NCBI RefSeq assembly: GCF_013204845.1
Contig: NZ_JABMKY010000018.1
Coordinates: 62,001-126,000, forward strand
DNA from: Paenibacillus qinlingensis
GTDB lineage: Bacteria > Bacillota > Bacilli > Paenibacillales > NBRC-103111
Length of the DNA stretch: 64,000 nt
Reading direction: 5' to 3'
The first letter of the stretch is position 1. Each line of letters starts with the position of its first letter. Positions 1 to 8,575 of the stretch are shown piece after piece. Under the pieces are notes generated by a model. That model did not search any database and was not told where the DNA came from. It saw only the letters and a list, made by a program, of their open reading frames with translations. The position numbers were made by a program, and so were the translations under genes.

Positions 1-39
1 GATAGGGAAACCGTGTAAGGTTGAATGCGCTGGATTGAA

Positions 40-67
40 GGAGTTGCCAATGGGCAGCTCCTTTTTT
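40..67 (+). terminator. Rho-independent terminator of an upstream gene
   Basis: GGAG-t-TGCC pairs with GGCA-g-CTCC across a short loop and is followed by six T. It would end a transcript entering from left of the window. The stem is short with one mismatch. Confidence 0.6.
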
Positions 68-242
68 GTATGGCAGCAGCCTTCAGATAAAGGGGATGCA
101 CGTCTATCACAGGTCGTAGACCCACCCCGACTAAGGTCTAGGAGCAAATACCGTCCACGGTCCGTTTTGGAAAGACGCGATTTTACCTAGAATAAAGACA
201 TGAAGAAGACGACGACAAACAATGAAAGGCGGTGACGAAACG

Positions 243-539
243 ATGAAAAGAAATACAGGTTTAGCCGCTCTGCTAATCGCATTCGGCGCACTGATTTTAT
301 TCAATAAGCTAGGCTTTCACTTAGGAGACTTTATTGGATCGGTGATGGGATATGTGATCCCCCTCATCATGGTTGGACTGGGTTACCTAGGGATTAAGAA
401 CGATAAGAAAATAGGATGGGTAATCGCCGGTATCGGTATCATCATTCTAGTAAGTAAGCTGGCGGGTTGGATCATTATCCTTCTGGCAATCGGATTAATC
501 GGATATGGATTTTCCATGTTAAAAGGAAGAACAGCTTAA
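243..539 (+). CDS. Small multi-pass membrane protein (LiaI/LiaF N-terminal-like)
   Basis: A 98-residue, almost wholly hydrophobic protein with about four short membrane segments separated by glycine-rich turns and one charged loop (KNDKK near residue 52). It resembles the membrane part of LiaF/LiaI-type proteins (DUF5668-like) that sit with PspA/PspC in Firmicute envelope-stress operons. The start at 243 is preferred over the ATG at 222 because AAAGGCGGTGA lies just before 243. It is the first gene of a four-gene unit with two PspA proteins and one PspC protein, so a role in sensing or tethering the stress machinery at the membrane is inferred. The family call rests on hydrophobic pattern and context, not on a catalytic motif. 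Confidence 0.7.
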   Translation: MKRNTGLAALLIAFGALILFNKLGFHLGDFIGSVMGYVIPLIMVGLGYLGIKNDKKIGWVIAGIGIIILVSKLAGWIIILLAIGLIGYGFSMLKGRTA

Positions 540-589
540 CGTAACCAAATAAAGAATCGAATACAGAGTGTGAAAAAGGTGGAGTGAAG

Positions 590-1285
590 ATGAGCCTATT
601 TAGGCGGATGAGAGATATAACCGTGGCAACTTTAAATGAGCATTTGGAGAAGTCGGAAGATCCGGTACGCTTGATTGACCAATACTTAGCAGCCCAGCGT
701 GAGCAGCTTGTACAGTCAGAAAGATTGTATCAGCAATGCGTAAGTCATGCAGCATCACTTCGGCAGCAATATTTAACGGCATTAGAAACGAAAGAAAAGC
801 GCGAGCATCAAGCGCTGCTGGCTTTGAAGGCTGGCGAAGAACATATGGCACGCATCGTGCTGCAAGAGAAATTGCAGGCAGAAGAGAAAAGCGTGCAATA
901 CCATGATCTGTATGAGCAGGCGAAGCAGTCCATCCTTGAGCTTGATGAGGAGCTGCAACAACTGAAAGCAGATTACAAAGAAGTCGCAGACAAACGAAGC
1001 TACTACTTGGCTCGTATGGAGTCCGCTCGCTTGCAGCAGCGCATGCATGCTCGCAGCAATGTCACACAAGATGGGGCACCGCGGATGTTCGGCCGATTGG
1101 AAGAGCGCGTATCCGATATGGAGCTGCACGCCAGAACGCTTCGCGATGTTAGGAAGATGGGTCGCGAAAGCTTCTACAGTGGGGGCAACCCGGCTGTAGA
1201 TGCGGAAATGGAAGCACTTCGCAATAGACTGAAACAGGAGGGAACACAGGATCATGAACAAACTATACCGCTCACGAAGAGATAA
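590..1285 (+). CDS. PspA/IM30 family protein (first copy)
   Basis: A 231-residue, mostly helical protein of the phage-shock protein A / IM30 family, which forms membrane-bound ESCRT-III-like scaffolds that protect leaky membranes. The N-terminus has the amphipathic start MSLFRRMRDI and the family pattern of short helix, EDP turn (residues 25-27) and long coiled coil rich in Q, E, K and L. The length fits the family (about 220-230). ATG 590 is preferred over GTG 584 because AAAGGTGGAG sits at the right distance. The last 32 bp overlap the next gene, which implies translational coupling. It is clearly diverged from the second PspA at 1740, so the two may not be redundant. Confidence 0.9.
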   Translation: MSLFRRMRDITVATLNEHLEKSEDPVRLIDQYLAAQREQLVQSERLYQQCVSHAASLRQQYLTALETKEKREHQALLALKAGEEHMARIVLQEKLQAEEKSVQYHDLYEQAKQSILELDEELQQLKADYKEVADKRSYYLARMESARLQQRMHARSNVTQDGAPRMFGRLEERVSDMELHARTLRDVRKMGRESFYSGGNPAVDAEMEALRNRLKQEGTQDHEQTIPLTKR

Positions 1286-1736
1286 GAAATTAACGGGCCT
1301 ATGCGGGGGACTTGCAGAAGCCATGAATGTAGATGTCACACTATTACGTTTACTAGTCGTGATCACCACGTTTTTCACCGGAGGCACCGTCATTTTCGTC
1401 TACTTTGTAGCGGCGATTGTAATTCCGAAGGAACCAGGGTTTGATCAGCCCCCATTTGATCCCTATGCAAGCTCGTATGGAGGGGGATCATGGAATCATC
1501 ATAAATCCCATAACCACCATAATCACAATAACCATCATAACCACCATAATCACCGCCAAACACCACAACCGACTAGCAAGTATGCTTCCTATGAAGCGAG
1601 CCAGCCAATTAACAACATCGATGAGATGATGAAAGACATTGAGAAGAAAGCTTTGCAAAGAGAAGTAGACGAACTAAGAGCCAAAGTCGCTCGTTTTGAA
1701 AAACAAACAATGGATAGTAAAAAAGGAGACGTGTAA
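1254..1736 (+). CDS. PspC domain membrane protein with His/Asn-rich linker
   Basis: 160 residues. Residues 1-62 form a PspC domain: a basic start (LYRSRRDKK), the LCGGLAE motif, then a long hydrophobic segment ending in VIPKEP. PspC proteins are membrane partners of PspA that sense or relay envelope stress. Residues about 78-103 are an unusual run made almost only of His and Asn, which could bind metal. Residues 125-155 look like a coiled coil able to contact the PspA rods. AGGAGGG precedes the ATG, and the gene starts inside the end of the first pspA gene. The next gene starts three bases after its stop. Confidence 0.88.
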   Translation: MNKLYRSRRDKKLTGLCGGLAEAMNVDVTLLRLLVVITTFFTGGTVIFVYFVAAIVIPKEPGFDQPPFDPYASSYGGGSWNHHKSHNHHNHNNHHNHHNHRQTPQPTSKYASYEASQPINNIDEMMKDIEKKALQREVDELRAKVARFEKQTMDSKKGDV

Positions 1737-1739
1737 ACC

Positions 1740-2426
1740 ATGGGTGTATTTACAAGAATGAAAGATATGACGAAAGCTTCAATTCACGAGGTATTAGATA
1801 AAATTGAGGATCCAATCGTAATGTTGAACCAATACCTCCGCGATATGGAGCAAGAAATTGCCCAGGCGGAAGTAACGGTTGCTCGCCAAATCGCAAGTGA
1901 GCGCAAGCTGAAGCAGCGCCTTGAGGAATCCGTTCGCTTGGTAGCTGACCGCGAAGCGAAAGCATCCGCAGCAATTAAAAACGGCCAAGAAGCGATTGCT
2001 CGCCAAGCGGTTGAAGAAAAACTGTACCACGAAGATAAAATTGTTGAGTACACAGATCTACACGCTTCTGCGAAAGCACATGCAGATGAGTTGACACAAC
2101 AATTGCACGAGATGAAAGATGAATTCTACAAAATGCGCAACAAGCGCAACGAGCTTGTATCCCGTGCACAATTAGCGAAAGCGAAGAAACAAATGGCACA
2201 AGTATCCTACAACGGTGTCATCGAGAGCGGCAACGCGTCCCGCGGCTTCCAACGCATGGAAGAGAAGATCATCCAGCTTGAAGTTGAAGCTGAGATCGCT
2301 CGTAAGCCGTACGTACCAGCAGGTGGCGTAGGCAGCTATACGCCAATCGACACAACGAAGCAAGCCAAAGTAGACGAGCAGCTGAACCTGCTCAAAGAGA
2401 AATTTAACGGTCAAGCTGCTGAGTAG
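1740..2426 (+). CDS. PspA/IM30 family protein (second copy)
   Basis: 228 residues, an amphipathic N-terminus ([12 protein letters not shown]), the IEDP turn near residue 23 and a long coiled coil with a shorter C-terminal helix after a glycine-rich loop (PAGGVGSY). This is the canonical PspA/IM30 layout, closer to the classic form than the first copy. AAAGGAGA precedes the ATG. It is the last gene of the stress operon and is followed directly by a strong terminator. Two PspA proteins around one PspC suggests that different hetero-assemblies can be made; that is inference. Confidence 0.92.
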   Translation: MGVFTRMKDMTKASIHEVLDKIEDPIVMLNQYLRDMEQEIAQAEVTVARQIASERKLKQRLEESVRLVADREAKASAAIKNGQEAIARQAVEEKLYHEDKIVEYTDLHASAKAHADELTQQLHEMKDEFYKMRNKRNELVSRAQLAKAKKQMAQVSYNGVIESGNASRGFQRMEEKIIQLEVEAEIARKPYVPAGGVGSYTPIDTTKQAKVDEQLNLLKEKFNGQAAE

Positions 2427-2448
2427 CAACTTGCGTGTGAAGTGCGGA

Positions 2449-2475
2449 AAGCCCCTCCTGGTGAGGGGCTTTTTT
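2449..2475 (+). terminator. Terminator of the PspA/PspC operon
   Basis: AAGCCCCTC and GAGGGGCTT form a perfect stem with a short loop, followed by a T run. It lies 22 bp after the stop of the second pspA gene. Confidence 0.9.
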
Positions 2476-2570
2476 GTATTCGTGAGTGGCAACGCGTAAG
2501 CTGCCCAACATGCTGACACTTACATTCATGCTCAACATGGTGCCGATTAGTGGATGAATGGGTCACGAAG

Positions 2571-2750
2571 AGGAACGTAGATACACTATTTGGCAGAAAT
2601 CGGCTGTTTCGAACTCGGAAGGGAACGTAGATACACTAATCGTTCGATATTCGGGTATTTAGCCGTTTTTTGAACAAATAAGACACCGACGTTCCCCTTG
2701 GATGACCAATTCACTTGTTTAGCAACCGATAGCGCATCCTCGTTCCCTTC
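2571..2750. repeat. Four-box intergenic element, GGAACGT family, copy 1
   Basis: Forward boxes beginning GGAACGT start at 2572 and 2622; reversed boxes (ACGTTCC and the variant TCGTTCC) start at 2689 and 2740. Spacing is 50, 67 and 51 bp. Each box runs about 21 bp and ends near CTATTTG. The same layout recurs at 2848 and 25019. No reading frame in the gap looks like a gene. Confidence 0.8.
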
Positions 2751-2774
2751 AAATTGGAAATGTGTTTCTGGTCG

Positions 2775-2842
2775 CTGGCACCCCACCCCCAACACACCCC
2801 CAACTCCACCTCCACCCCCATCCCCACCCCAACCCGCATCCC
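2775..2842. repeat. C/A-rich simple sequence
   Basis: A stretch of CCCCAAC, CCACC and CCCCATC units with almost no G or T on this strand lies between two four-box elements. It resembles the much longer C/A-only tract at 24.5-25.0 kb. It codes for nothing recognisable. Confidence 0.7.
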
Positions 2843-2847
2843 ATAGT

Positions 2848-3027
2848 TACGGAACGTGGTTCCCTTATTCGGGTTAAAACTAGCTAAATCAGCCAGATAC
2901 GGAACGTGAGGGCGCTATTCCTCATTTTTTTCGAAAAATACGGAATTCACGATATTAGAGGAACGACGTTCCGCAAACCTAGCGAATTCGTTGTTTTCGC
3001 CGAATTAGCGGAACGACGTTCCGTAAC
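2848..3027. repeat. Four-box intergenic element, GGAACGT family, copy 2
   Basis: Forward GGAACGT boxes start at 2851 and 2901; reversed ACGTTCC boxes start at 2966 and 3016, giving 50, 65 and 50 bp spacing. The two reversed boxes here are themselves palindromic (GGAACGACGTTCC). The rest of the gap, 3028-3279, must hold the promoter of the sugar importer, but no convincing -35/-10 pair was found in it. Confidence 0.8.
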
Positions 3028-3279
3028 TCCAAGGCATAGCTACTTAAAACCGGTTATCCACACAGAGTACCTCAGCAGCTACATTTTCGTTCCCCGTCCC
3101 CCAAGCGCCTATACTTTCTCATCTCCATACCTCACCACCGGCACAAGCACGCCAACCTCAAATCAGAAGATTTTCAACATTTTTGAAGAGATTTATCCAC
3201 TCTCATTCCAGCTTCTGGCAGGTAGAATGAACTCAATAACGAGGGACATGACGATCTGGGGTACGAGGTGAGATATGCG

Positions 3280-4782
3280 ATGAGTGAAGAAGTTTTGCTT
3301 AGGATGGAAGGCATAGAGAAGCATTTTCCTGGGGTGCATGCGCTGCACCAATGCGGACTAACGCTAGCAGCAGGCGAGGTGCATGCGTTAGTCGGTGAGA
3401 ATGGAGCAGGGAAATCGACGTTGATGAAAATTGCCACGGGTGTGTACCAGAAGGACGAAGGTCGCATCGTGATGAAGGGGAACGAAGTGAGCATCCCCCA
3501 TACAAGAGCAGCACAGCAGCTAGGCATCTCGATGATTCACCAAGAGCTGAATCTGATGCCAGATTTGACGATAGCGCAAAATATTTTCATTGGGCGCGAG
3601 CCGAGACACGGTATCAAGCTATTCGTTGATGAGCGCAAGCTGAACGAGCAAGCGCAGAGGCTCCTCGATCAAATGAATCTACAACTGGATCCACGAACGA
3701 TGGTGGCCGATTTGACGGTTGCCAAGCAGCAGATGGTGGAGATCGCGAAGGCGTTATCCTTTCAATCCGAGGTGCTGATCATGGATGAGCCAACAGCCGC
3801 ACTTACGCATGCTGAGATTGAGGAGCTTTTCCGGATCATCAATCAGTTGCGCAGTCGCGGTGTAGGGATTGTCTACATCTCCCACCGAATGGAGGAGCTG
3901 AAGCGCATTAGCGACCGCATTACGGTGATGCGTGACGGGCGCTATATTGATACGGTACCAACGGCGACGACGACCATCGATCAAATTATTTCCATGATGG
4001 TTGGACGCGAGCTGTACGTCAGCCCGAATCAACTCTCAACTAACACTTCACAGACGAAGGTGCTTGAAGTTTCTAAGTTAAACCGCGGGTCTGCGGTGAA
4101 GGACGTGTCCTTCCATCTAGCCAAAGGAGAAATCCTCGGCTTCGCCGGCCTCATGGGAGCGGGGCGCACGGAGGTGGCTAGAGCCATTTTCGGCGCAGAT
4201 CCCATCGATTCCGGAGACATTCGCATCCACGGCAAACAGGTCAACATCAAAGCGCCGCATGATGCCGTGAAGCACGGTATCGGCTATTTATCCGAAGACC
4301 GCAAGCGCTACGGGCTCATGGTGGACATGGATGTGAAAATGAACATCGCACTCGCCTCTTACCGAAAAGCGCGACGACTAGGCTGGATGCAAGATGGCAT
4401 CATCGGCCAGACCGCGCAGCATTATGTGGAAGCGCTTCAAATCAAAACGCCAACCATTCATCAGCAAGTGAAATTCCTATCTGGCGGTAACCAACAGAAG
4501 GTCGTTATCGGCAAATGGCTGCACCGCGACTGCGACATTCTCATTTTCGATGAGCCAACAAGAGGCATTGATGTAGGAGCCAAAACCGAGATCTACAAGC
4601 TGCTCGATGAGCTCGCCGCACAGGGGAAATCGATCATCATGATCTCCTCGGAGCTGCCTGAAATATTGCGCATGAGCCATCGCATTATGGTCATGTGCGA
4701 AGGACGCATAACCGGAGAACTTACACAGCAGGAAGCCACCCAAGAAGCCATTATGAGATTCGCTACGATGCGGATCAGTTAG
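3280..4782 (+). CDS. Sugar ABC transporter ATPase, RbsA/MglA type
   Basis: 500 residues with two fused ABC domains, the layout of RbsA/MglA/XylG ATPases that drive monosaccharide uptake. Domain 1 has Walker A GENGAGKS near residue 40 and Walker [11 protein letters not shown]. Domain 2 has the degenerate GLMGAGRT loop typical of this family, the signature LSGGNQQK and Walker [13 protein letters not shown]. Length matches the family. ATG 3280 is chosen over GTG 3268 because GAGGTGAG lies immediately upstream. It opens an ATPase, permease and binding-protein operon, with the permease starting 10 bp after its stop. The sugar cannot be read from the sequence; ribose, xylose and galactose systems share this architecture. 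Confidence 0.93.
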   Translation: MSEEVLLRMEGIEKHFPGVHALHQCGLTLAAGEVHALVGENGAGKSTLMKIATGVYQKDEGRIVMKGNEVSIPHTRAAQQLGISMIHQELNLMPDLTIAQNIFIGREPRHGIKLFVDERKLNEQAQRLLDQMNLQLDPRTMVADLTVAKQQMVEIAKALSFQSEVLIMDEPTAALTHAEIEELFRIINQLRSRGVGIVYISHRMEELKRISDRITVMRDGRYIDTVPTATTTIDQIISMMVGRELYVSPNQLSTNTSQTKVLEVSKLNRGSAVKDVSFHLAKGEILGFAGLMGAGRTEVARAIFGADPIDSGDIRIHGKQVNIKAPHDAVKHGIGYLSEDRKRYGLMVDMDVKMNIALASYRKARRLGWMQDGIIGQTAQHYVEALQIKTPTIHQQVKFLSGGNQQKVVIGKWLHRDCDILIFDEPTRGIDVGAKTEIYKLLDELAAQGKSIIMISSELPEILRMSHRIMVMCEGRITGELTQQEATQEAIMRFATMRIS

Positions 4783-4792
4783 GAGGAGTCCC

Positions 4793-5776
4793 ATGTCAAC
4801 ATGGCTTGCACAGAGAAAAATCGTCCCAACCCTGTCCAAACAAAGCGGGGCTGCACAGAAGTTGTTGGCATTCGCCAGCTTGATTATGCTCGTCCTCATC
4901 TTTTCGTTATCGTCGAGCAACTTTTTCCAATTCGATAACTTAGTCGCGATCATGCTTTCAACCGCTGTTATTGGGGTTCTAGCCTTGGGCTCTACGTTCG
5001 TTATCATTACGTCCGGTATCGACTTGGCTGTAGGAACGGTGATGACCTTCTCAGCCGTGATGGCTGGTGTGATCATTACAACGTGGCAGTTGCCGATGCC
5101 GCTCGGCATACTCGGAGGCATTCTCGCCGGCGCAATCTGCGGTCTCATTAGCGGACTCCTCGTAGCCAAAATGAAAATTCCGCCCTTCATCGCGACGCTC
5201 GCCATGATGATGGTGACGAAGGGCTTGTCGCTTGTTATTTCTGGTGCGAAACCGATTTATTTTAACGACACACCCGCATTCACCGAAATTTCAATGGGCT
5301 CGATCATCACTGGCATTCCGAACGCGATTCTCATTTTCTTCGGAGCCGCGCTTGTAGCCAGCATTATTTTAACCAAAACGATTATTGGTCGTTACAACTT
5401 CGCCCTAGGAAGCAACGAAGAGTCCACAAGACTCTCAGGGGTTAATGTCGACTACTGGAAAATCGTGATTTACACACTGACAGGTGTATTTAGTGGGATT
5501 GCTGGCATCATGATGGCCTCCCGTCTTAATTCCGCACAGCCCGCACTCGGTTCTGGTTATGAGCTAGAAGCAATTGCAGCCGTTGTTATCGGCGGAACTT
5601 CCCTCAGCGGGGGCAAGGGCTCTATCCTTGGAACGGTCATCGGGGCGCTGATCATGAGCGTGTTAACGAATGGACTGCGGATTTTATCCGTGAAGCAAGA
5701 GTGGCAGACCGTCATTGTAGGTATCGTGATTGTGTTGGCAGTTTACGCTGATATGATGCGCCGTCGCAAGAAATAA
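4793..5776 (+). CDS. Sugar ABC transporter permease, RbsC type
   Basis: 327 residues with about eight to ten membrane segments and the family features of RbsC/XylH/MglC: a GIDLAVG motif near residue 75 and the GGTSLSGGKGS loop in the C-terminal half, which contacts the ATPase. It forms the membrane channel with the preceding ATPase and the following binding protein. An ideal AGGAGGAG ribosome site overlaps the stop of the ATPase gene, so translation is probably coupled. A small ACTCC/GGAGT hairpin at 5788-5801 lies before the binding-protein gene and may tune its expression. Confidence 0.93.
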   Translation: MSTWLAQRKIVPTLSKQSGAAQKLLAFASLIMLVLIFSLSSSNFFQFDNLVAIMLSTAVIGVLALGSTFVIITSGIDLAVGTVMTFSAVMAGVIITTWQLPMPLGILGGILAGAICGLISGLLVAKMKIPPFIATLAMMMVTKGLSLVISGAKPIYFNDTPAFTEISMGSIITGIPNAILIFFGAALVASIILTKTIIGRYNFALGSNEESTRLSGVNVDYWKIVIYTLTGVFSGIAGIMMASRLNSAQPALGSGYELEAIAAVVIGGTSLSGGKGSILGTVIGALIMSVLTNGLRILSVKQEWQTVIVGIVIVLAVYADMMRRRKK

Positions 5777-5839
5777 CCTTGGTATTTACTCCACAAGGAG
5801 TCCTATACAAACCAAATTAGGAATAAGGGGAGATCAACC

Positions 5840-6847
5840 GTGCAAAAACGGACTAAGAAATGGGCAGTTGCGTCATCGTTAATCTTGCTATCTGCTATCG
5901 TTTTGAGTGCATGTGGTTCCACTTCAACGAAAACAGCAACATCCACAGCAGGTACAACGACAGCAGCCGTGAAATCAGATAAGATCTACATTCCTGTCAT
6001 CTCCAAGGGCTTCCAGCATCAGTTCTGGCAAGCGGTTAAGCAAGGTGCGGAGAAAGCAGCGAAGGAATTCAATGTGGAGATTACATTTGAAGGTCCTGAA
6101 ACCGAAACACAAGTCGATAAGCAAATTGAAATGCTGCAAGCGGCACTGGGCAAAAAGCCTGCGGCTATCGCATTCGCTGCGCTTGACAGCAAAGCGGCTT
6201 CACCGCTGTTAGAGAAAGCGAAAACGAGCAAAATCCCGATTATCGGCTTCGATTCCGGTGTGGATAGCGACATTCCGGTAACGACTGCCGCTACGGATAA
6301 TAAAGCTGCTGCCTCACTAGCCGCTGATAAAATGGCTGCACTCATCGGTAATGAAGGCGAGATTGCGCTAGTTGTGCATGACCAAACAAGCCGTACGGGT
6401 GTTGATCGCCGAGATGGTTTCGTGAACCAAATCAAAGCGAAATACCCGAACATCAAAATCGTAGATACGCAATACAGTGGTGATCCACTGAAAGCAACAG
6501 ACTTATCCAAAGCGATCATCCAAGCTCACCCGAATATTAAAGGAATCTTCGGTTCTAACGAAGGTGCAGCCATTGGGGTTATTAATGGCATTACAGAAAG
6601 TAAAAAAGACGGCAAAATCGTCGTTATCGGCTTCGACTCCGGTAAACAACAAATGGATGCCATTCGCAGCGGTAAAATGGCTGGCGCGATTACGCAGGAT
6701 CCAATCGGCATCGGTTACTGGTCTGTGAAAGCAGCTGTCCAAGCGATTAAAGGTGAAACGGTTCCGAAAAATATCGATACCGGCTTCCACTGGTATGATA
6801 AAACAAACATCGATGCTGCGGATATCAAGCCGCTCCTATATGAGTAA
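5840..6847 (+). CDS. Sugar-binding lipoprotein, RbsB type
   Basis: 335 residues. The N-terminus is a lipoprotein signal ending in LSACGS with the lipidated Cys at residue 25, then a Thr/Ala linker and a type-1 periplasmic-binding fold (IPVISKGFQHQFWQ..., GFDSGVD near residue 139, ATDNKAAA, GSNEGAA). It captures the sugar outside the cell for the RbsA/RbsC pair. The start is GTG 5840, with GGGGAGA upstream. It is homologous along its length to the membrane-anchored protein at 10381, including the FWQ segment and the DSG...ATDN pattern, which matters for how the cluster may be regulated. Confidence 0.93.
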   Translation: MQKRTKKWAVASSLILLSAIVLSACGSTSTKTATSTAGTTTAAVKSDKIYIPVISKGFQHQFWQAVKQGAEKAAKEFNVEITFEGPETETQVDKQIEMLQAALGKKPAAIAFAALDSKAASPLLEKAKTSKIPIIGFDSGVDSDIPVTTAATDNKAAASLAADKMAALIGNEGEIALVVHDQTSRTGVDRRDGFVNQIKAKYPNIKIVDTQYSGDPLKATDLSKAIIQAHPNIKGIFGSNEGAAIGVINGITESKKDGKIVVIGFDSGKQQMDAIRSGKMAGAITQDPIGIGYWSVKAAVQAIKGETVPKNIDTGFHWYDKTNIDAADIKPLLYE

Positions 6848-6854
6848 GATCAAT

Positions 6855-6879
6855 GAGGCTAGCCCCTAAGGGCAGCCTC
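6855..6879 (+). terminator. Hairpin after the sugar-binding protein gene
   Basis: GAGGCT-a-GCCC pairs with GGGC-a-GCCTC across a 3-nt loop, but only a weak T-rich stretch follows. It is probably a partial terminator separating the importer from the regulator genes. Confidence 0.6.
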
Positions 6880-6881
6880 TA

Positions 6882-6911
6882 TTGTCAGTTAATGGGACTG
6901 CTGTGTACAAT
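6882..6911 (+). promoter_or_regulatory. Sigma-A-like promoter of the sensor/regulator genes
   Basis: TTGTCA and TACAAT are separated by 18 bp, about 40 bp upstream of the response-regulator gene and just after the importer's hairpin. This would let the sensory genes be made at a basal level independent of the importer. Confidence 0.5.
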
Positions 6912-6952
6912 ACACATAGTGCCTAATTCGATTTCGCCAGAGGTGAACCCAG

Positions 6953-8575
6953 ATGTACACAATCATCATGATTGATGATGAGGATGAAGTCAGAGAAGGC
7001 ATCAAGAAGAAAACGAACTGGGAAGCTTGCGGCTTCCAACTTGTTGGCGATTACGATAATGGCCGTGATGCCTATGAAGCGGTTGAGCGGCTGCAGCCAG
7101 ATGTCGTCATCACCGACATTAATATGCCGTTCATGGACGGACTTCAGCTCACGGAGCGGATTGTCGCCAAGTATCGCACCATCAAAGTCGTTATTGTAAC
7201 CGGTTACGAGGATTTTGACTATGCAAAGCAAGCGATCAAACTGAAGGTTAAGGACTATTTGTTGAAACCAATCAATAGTGCAGAATTCACAGAATTCCTA
7301 CAGAAGCTATGTCTCGAGCTGGATGAGGAGCGTAAGCAGCACGAGGACATCACGTTCCTTCGCCGCCAATTCCAAGAGAGTATGCCTTTGCTTCGCGAGC
7401 GATTTTTGGAACGATTGGTCACGTCCGGTATGCGGAAAGACGAAATCGAGCGGAAGCTGCCGATGTTTGGTCTGCACTTGAACAGTTGGGGTTCGGGGCA
7501 TACCGTGCTCGCATTGGATATTGATGATTTCGGACGGGAGCTGTACAGCGACCAAGTGGCGGAAGAGGAGCTGCTGCGATTTGCGGCTTATAATATTTTG
7601 CATGAAATTGTAGAGAAGGAGCATGGCGGTACCGTTTTCCGGACGCGTGATGATAAGCTTGTCGGGCTCGTTTCGGGCGATGAGGATCAAGTCGAGGTCA
7701 TCTGTCAGATGCTTGCCGAGCAAGCTAGATATAGTATTGAGAAATATTTGGGCATGACTGTCACGGTAGGCATTAGCCGCAAGTATAAGGGATTGCAGGA
7801 GCTGCCGAAGGCTTACCAAGAAGCGCTTACGGCATTGGATTACCGTTTTATGCTGGGAAATAATCGTATCATAGCCATTGGAGATATGGAGTTCGGGAGC
7901 AGTCAAGATAACACGAGCTATTTACGTATTGAGAAGAGATTGATTGCAGCGATCAAAACAGGTGAAAAGACCGCCATTACGAACACCCTGCACGAGTGGA
8001 TTGACGATTTGAAGAAATCGGCGTGTCCGATGGAATCTTGCTACGGCAAGCTGCACAAGCTGCTCGTCGCCCTGATGAATGCTGGGGTGGAGACGGGGCT
8101 GGATGAAGATGACGTGCTGGGCGATCATTCCTTCATGGAACTCTACACACGCAAGACATTGGATGATGTGCGGCTATGGCTAGAGGGCATTTGTTTAGCG
8201 TTCGTAGATCGACTTGCAGAGAAACGTACTCATGTGTCAGGGGCGCAATTGGAGTCAGCTGTAGCCTATATCCATGAGCATTATGCCGATGAACAGCTTT
8301 CGCTGCAGCAGGTGTGCAATCATATCTATATGAGCATGAGCTACTTCAGTGCATTATTTAAGCCGTATACGGGAGAGACTTTCATTGAGTATGTGACCCG
8401 ATATCGGTTGGATAAAGCCAAAGAAATGCTAGCAACCACGCAACTCAAAACTTATGAGCTTGCAGCGAAGGTAGGTTATTGGGATCCGCAATATTTTAGT
8501 GTTATTTTCAAAAGACATACAGGCATGACCCCAAAGGAGTTCAGAGCGGCGAACAAAGCTGGGCTGAGCATATGA
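6953..8575 (+). CDS. Response regulator, YesN type with AraC DNA-binding domain
   Basis: 540 residues. Residues 1-120 are a receiver domain with acidic pair DDE at residues 7-9, phospho-acceptor Asp in VVITDINMPFMDG near residue 54 and the conserved Lys in LLKPIN. The middle has a GGDEF-like relic seen in many YesN proteins. The last 100 residues are two AraC-type helix-turn-helix motifs (LSLQQVCNHIYMSMSYFS and the VGYWDPQYFSVIFKRHTG signature). It should bind DNA upstream of the importer when phosphorylated by the kinase encoded next. Its stop overlaps the kinase start as ATGA, a sign of tight co-translation. Confidence 0.92.
   Translation: MYTIIMIDDEDEVREGIKKKTNWEACGFQLVGDYDNGRDAYEAVERLQPDVVITDINMPFMDGLQLTERIVAKYRTIKVVIVTGYEDFDYAKQAIKLKVKDYLLKPINSAEFTEFLQKLCLELDEERKQHEDITFLRRQFQESMPLLRERFLERLVTSGMRKDEIERKLPMFGLHLNSWGSGHTVLALDIDDFGRELYSDQVAEEELLRFAAYNILHEIVEKEHGGTVFRTRDDKLVGLVSGDEDQVEVICQMLAEQARYSIEKYLGMTVTVGISRKYKGLQELPKAYQEALTALDYRFMLGNNRIIAIGDMEFGSSQDNTSYLRIEKRLIAAIKTGEKTAITNTLHEWIDDLKKSACPMESCYGKLHKLLVALMNAGVETGLDEDDVLGDHSFMELYTRKTLDDVRLWLEGICLAFVDRLAEKRTHVSGAQLESAVAYIHEHYADEQLSLQQVCNHIYMSMSYFSALFKPYTGETFIEYVTRYRLDKAKEMLATTQLKTYELAAKVGYWDPQYFSVIFKRHTGMTPKEFRAANKAGLSI

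Noticed and set aside
782-1393. 203-codon minus-strand frame over the first pspA and pspC genes
   Set aside because: It is a shadow of two well-supported genes and matches no family.
2906-3271. 121-codon plus-strand frame in the intergenic region
   Set aside because: It runs through a four-box repeat element, has low-complexity composition and no ribosome site.
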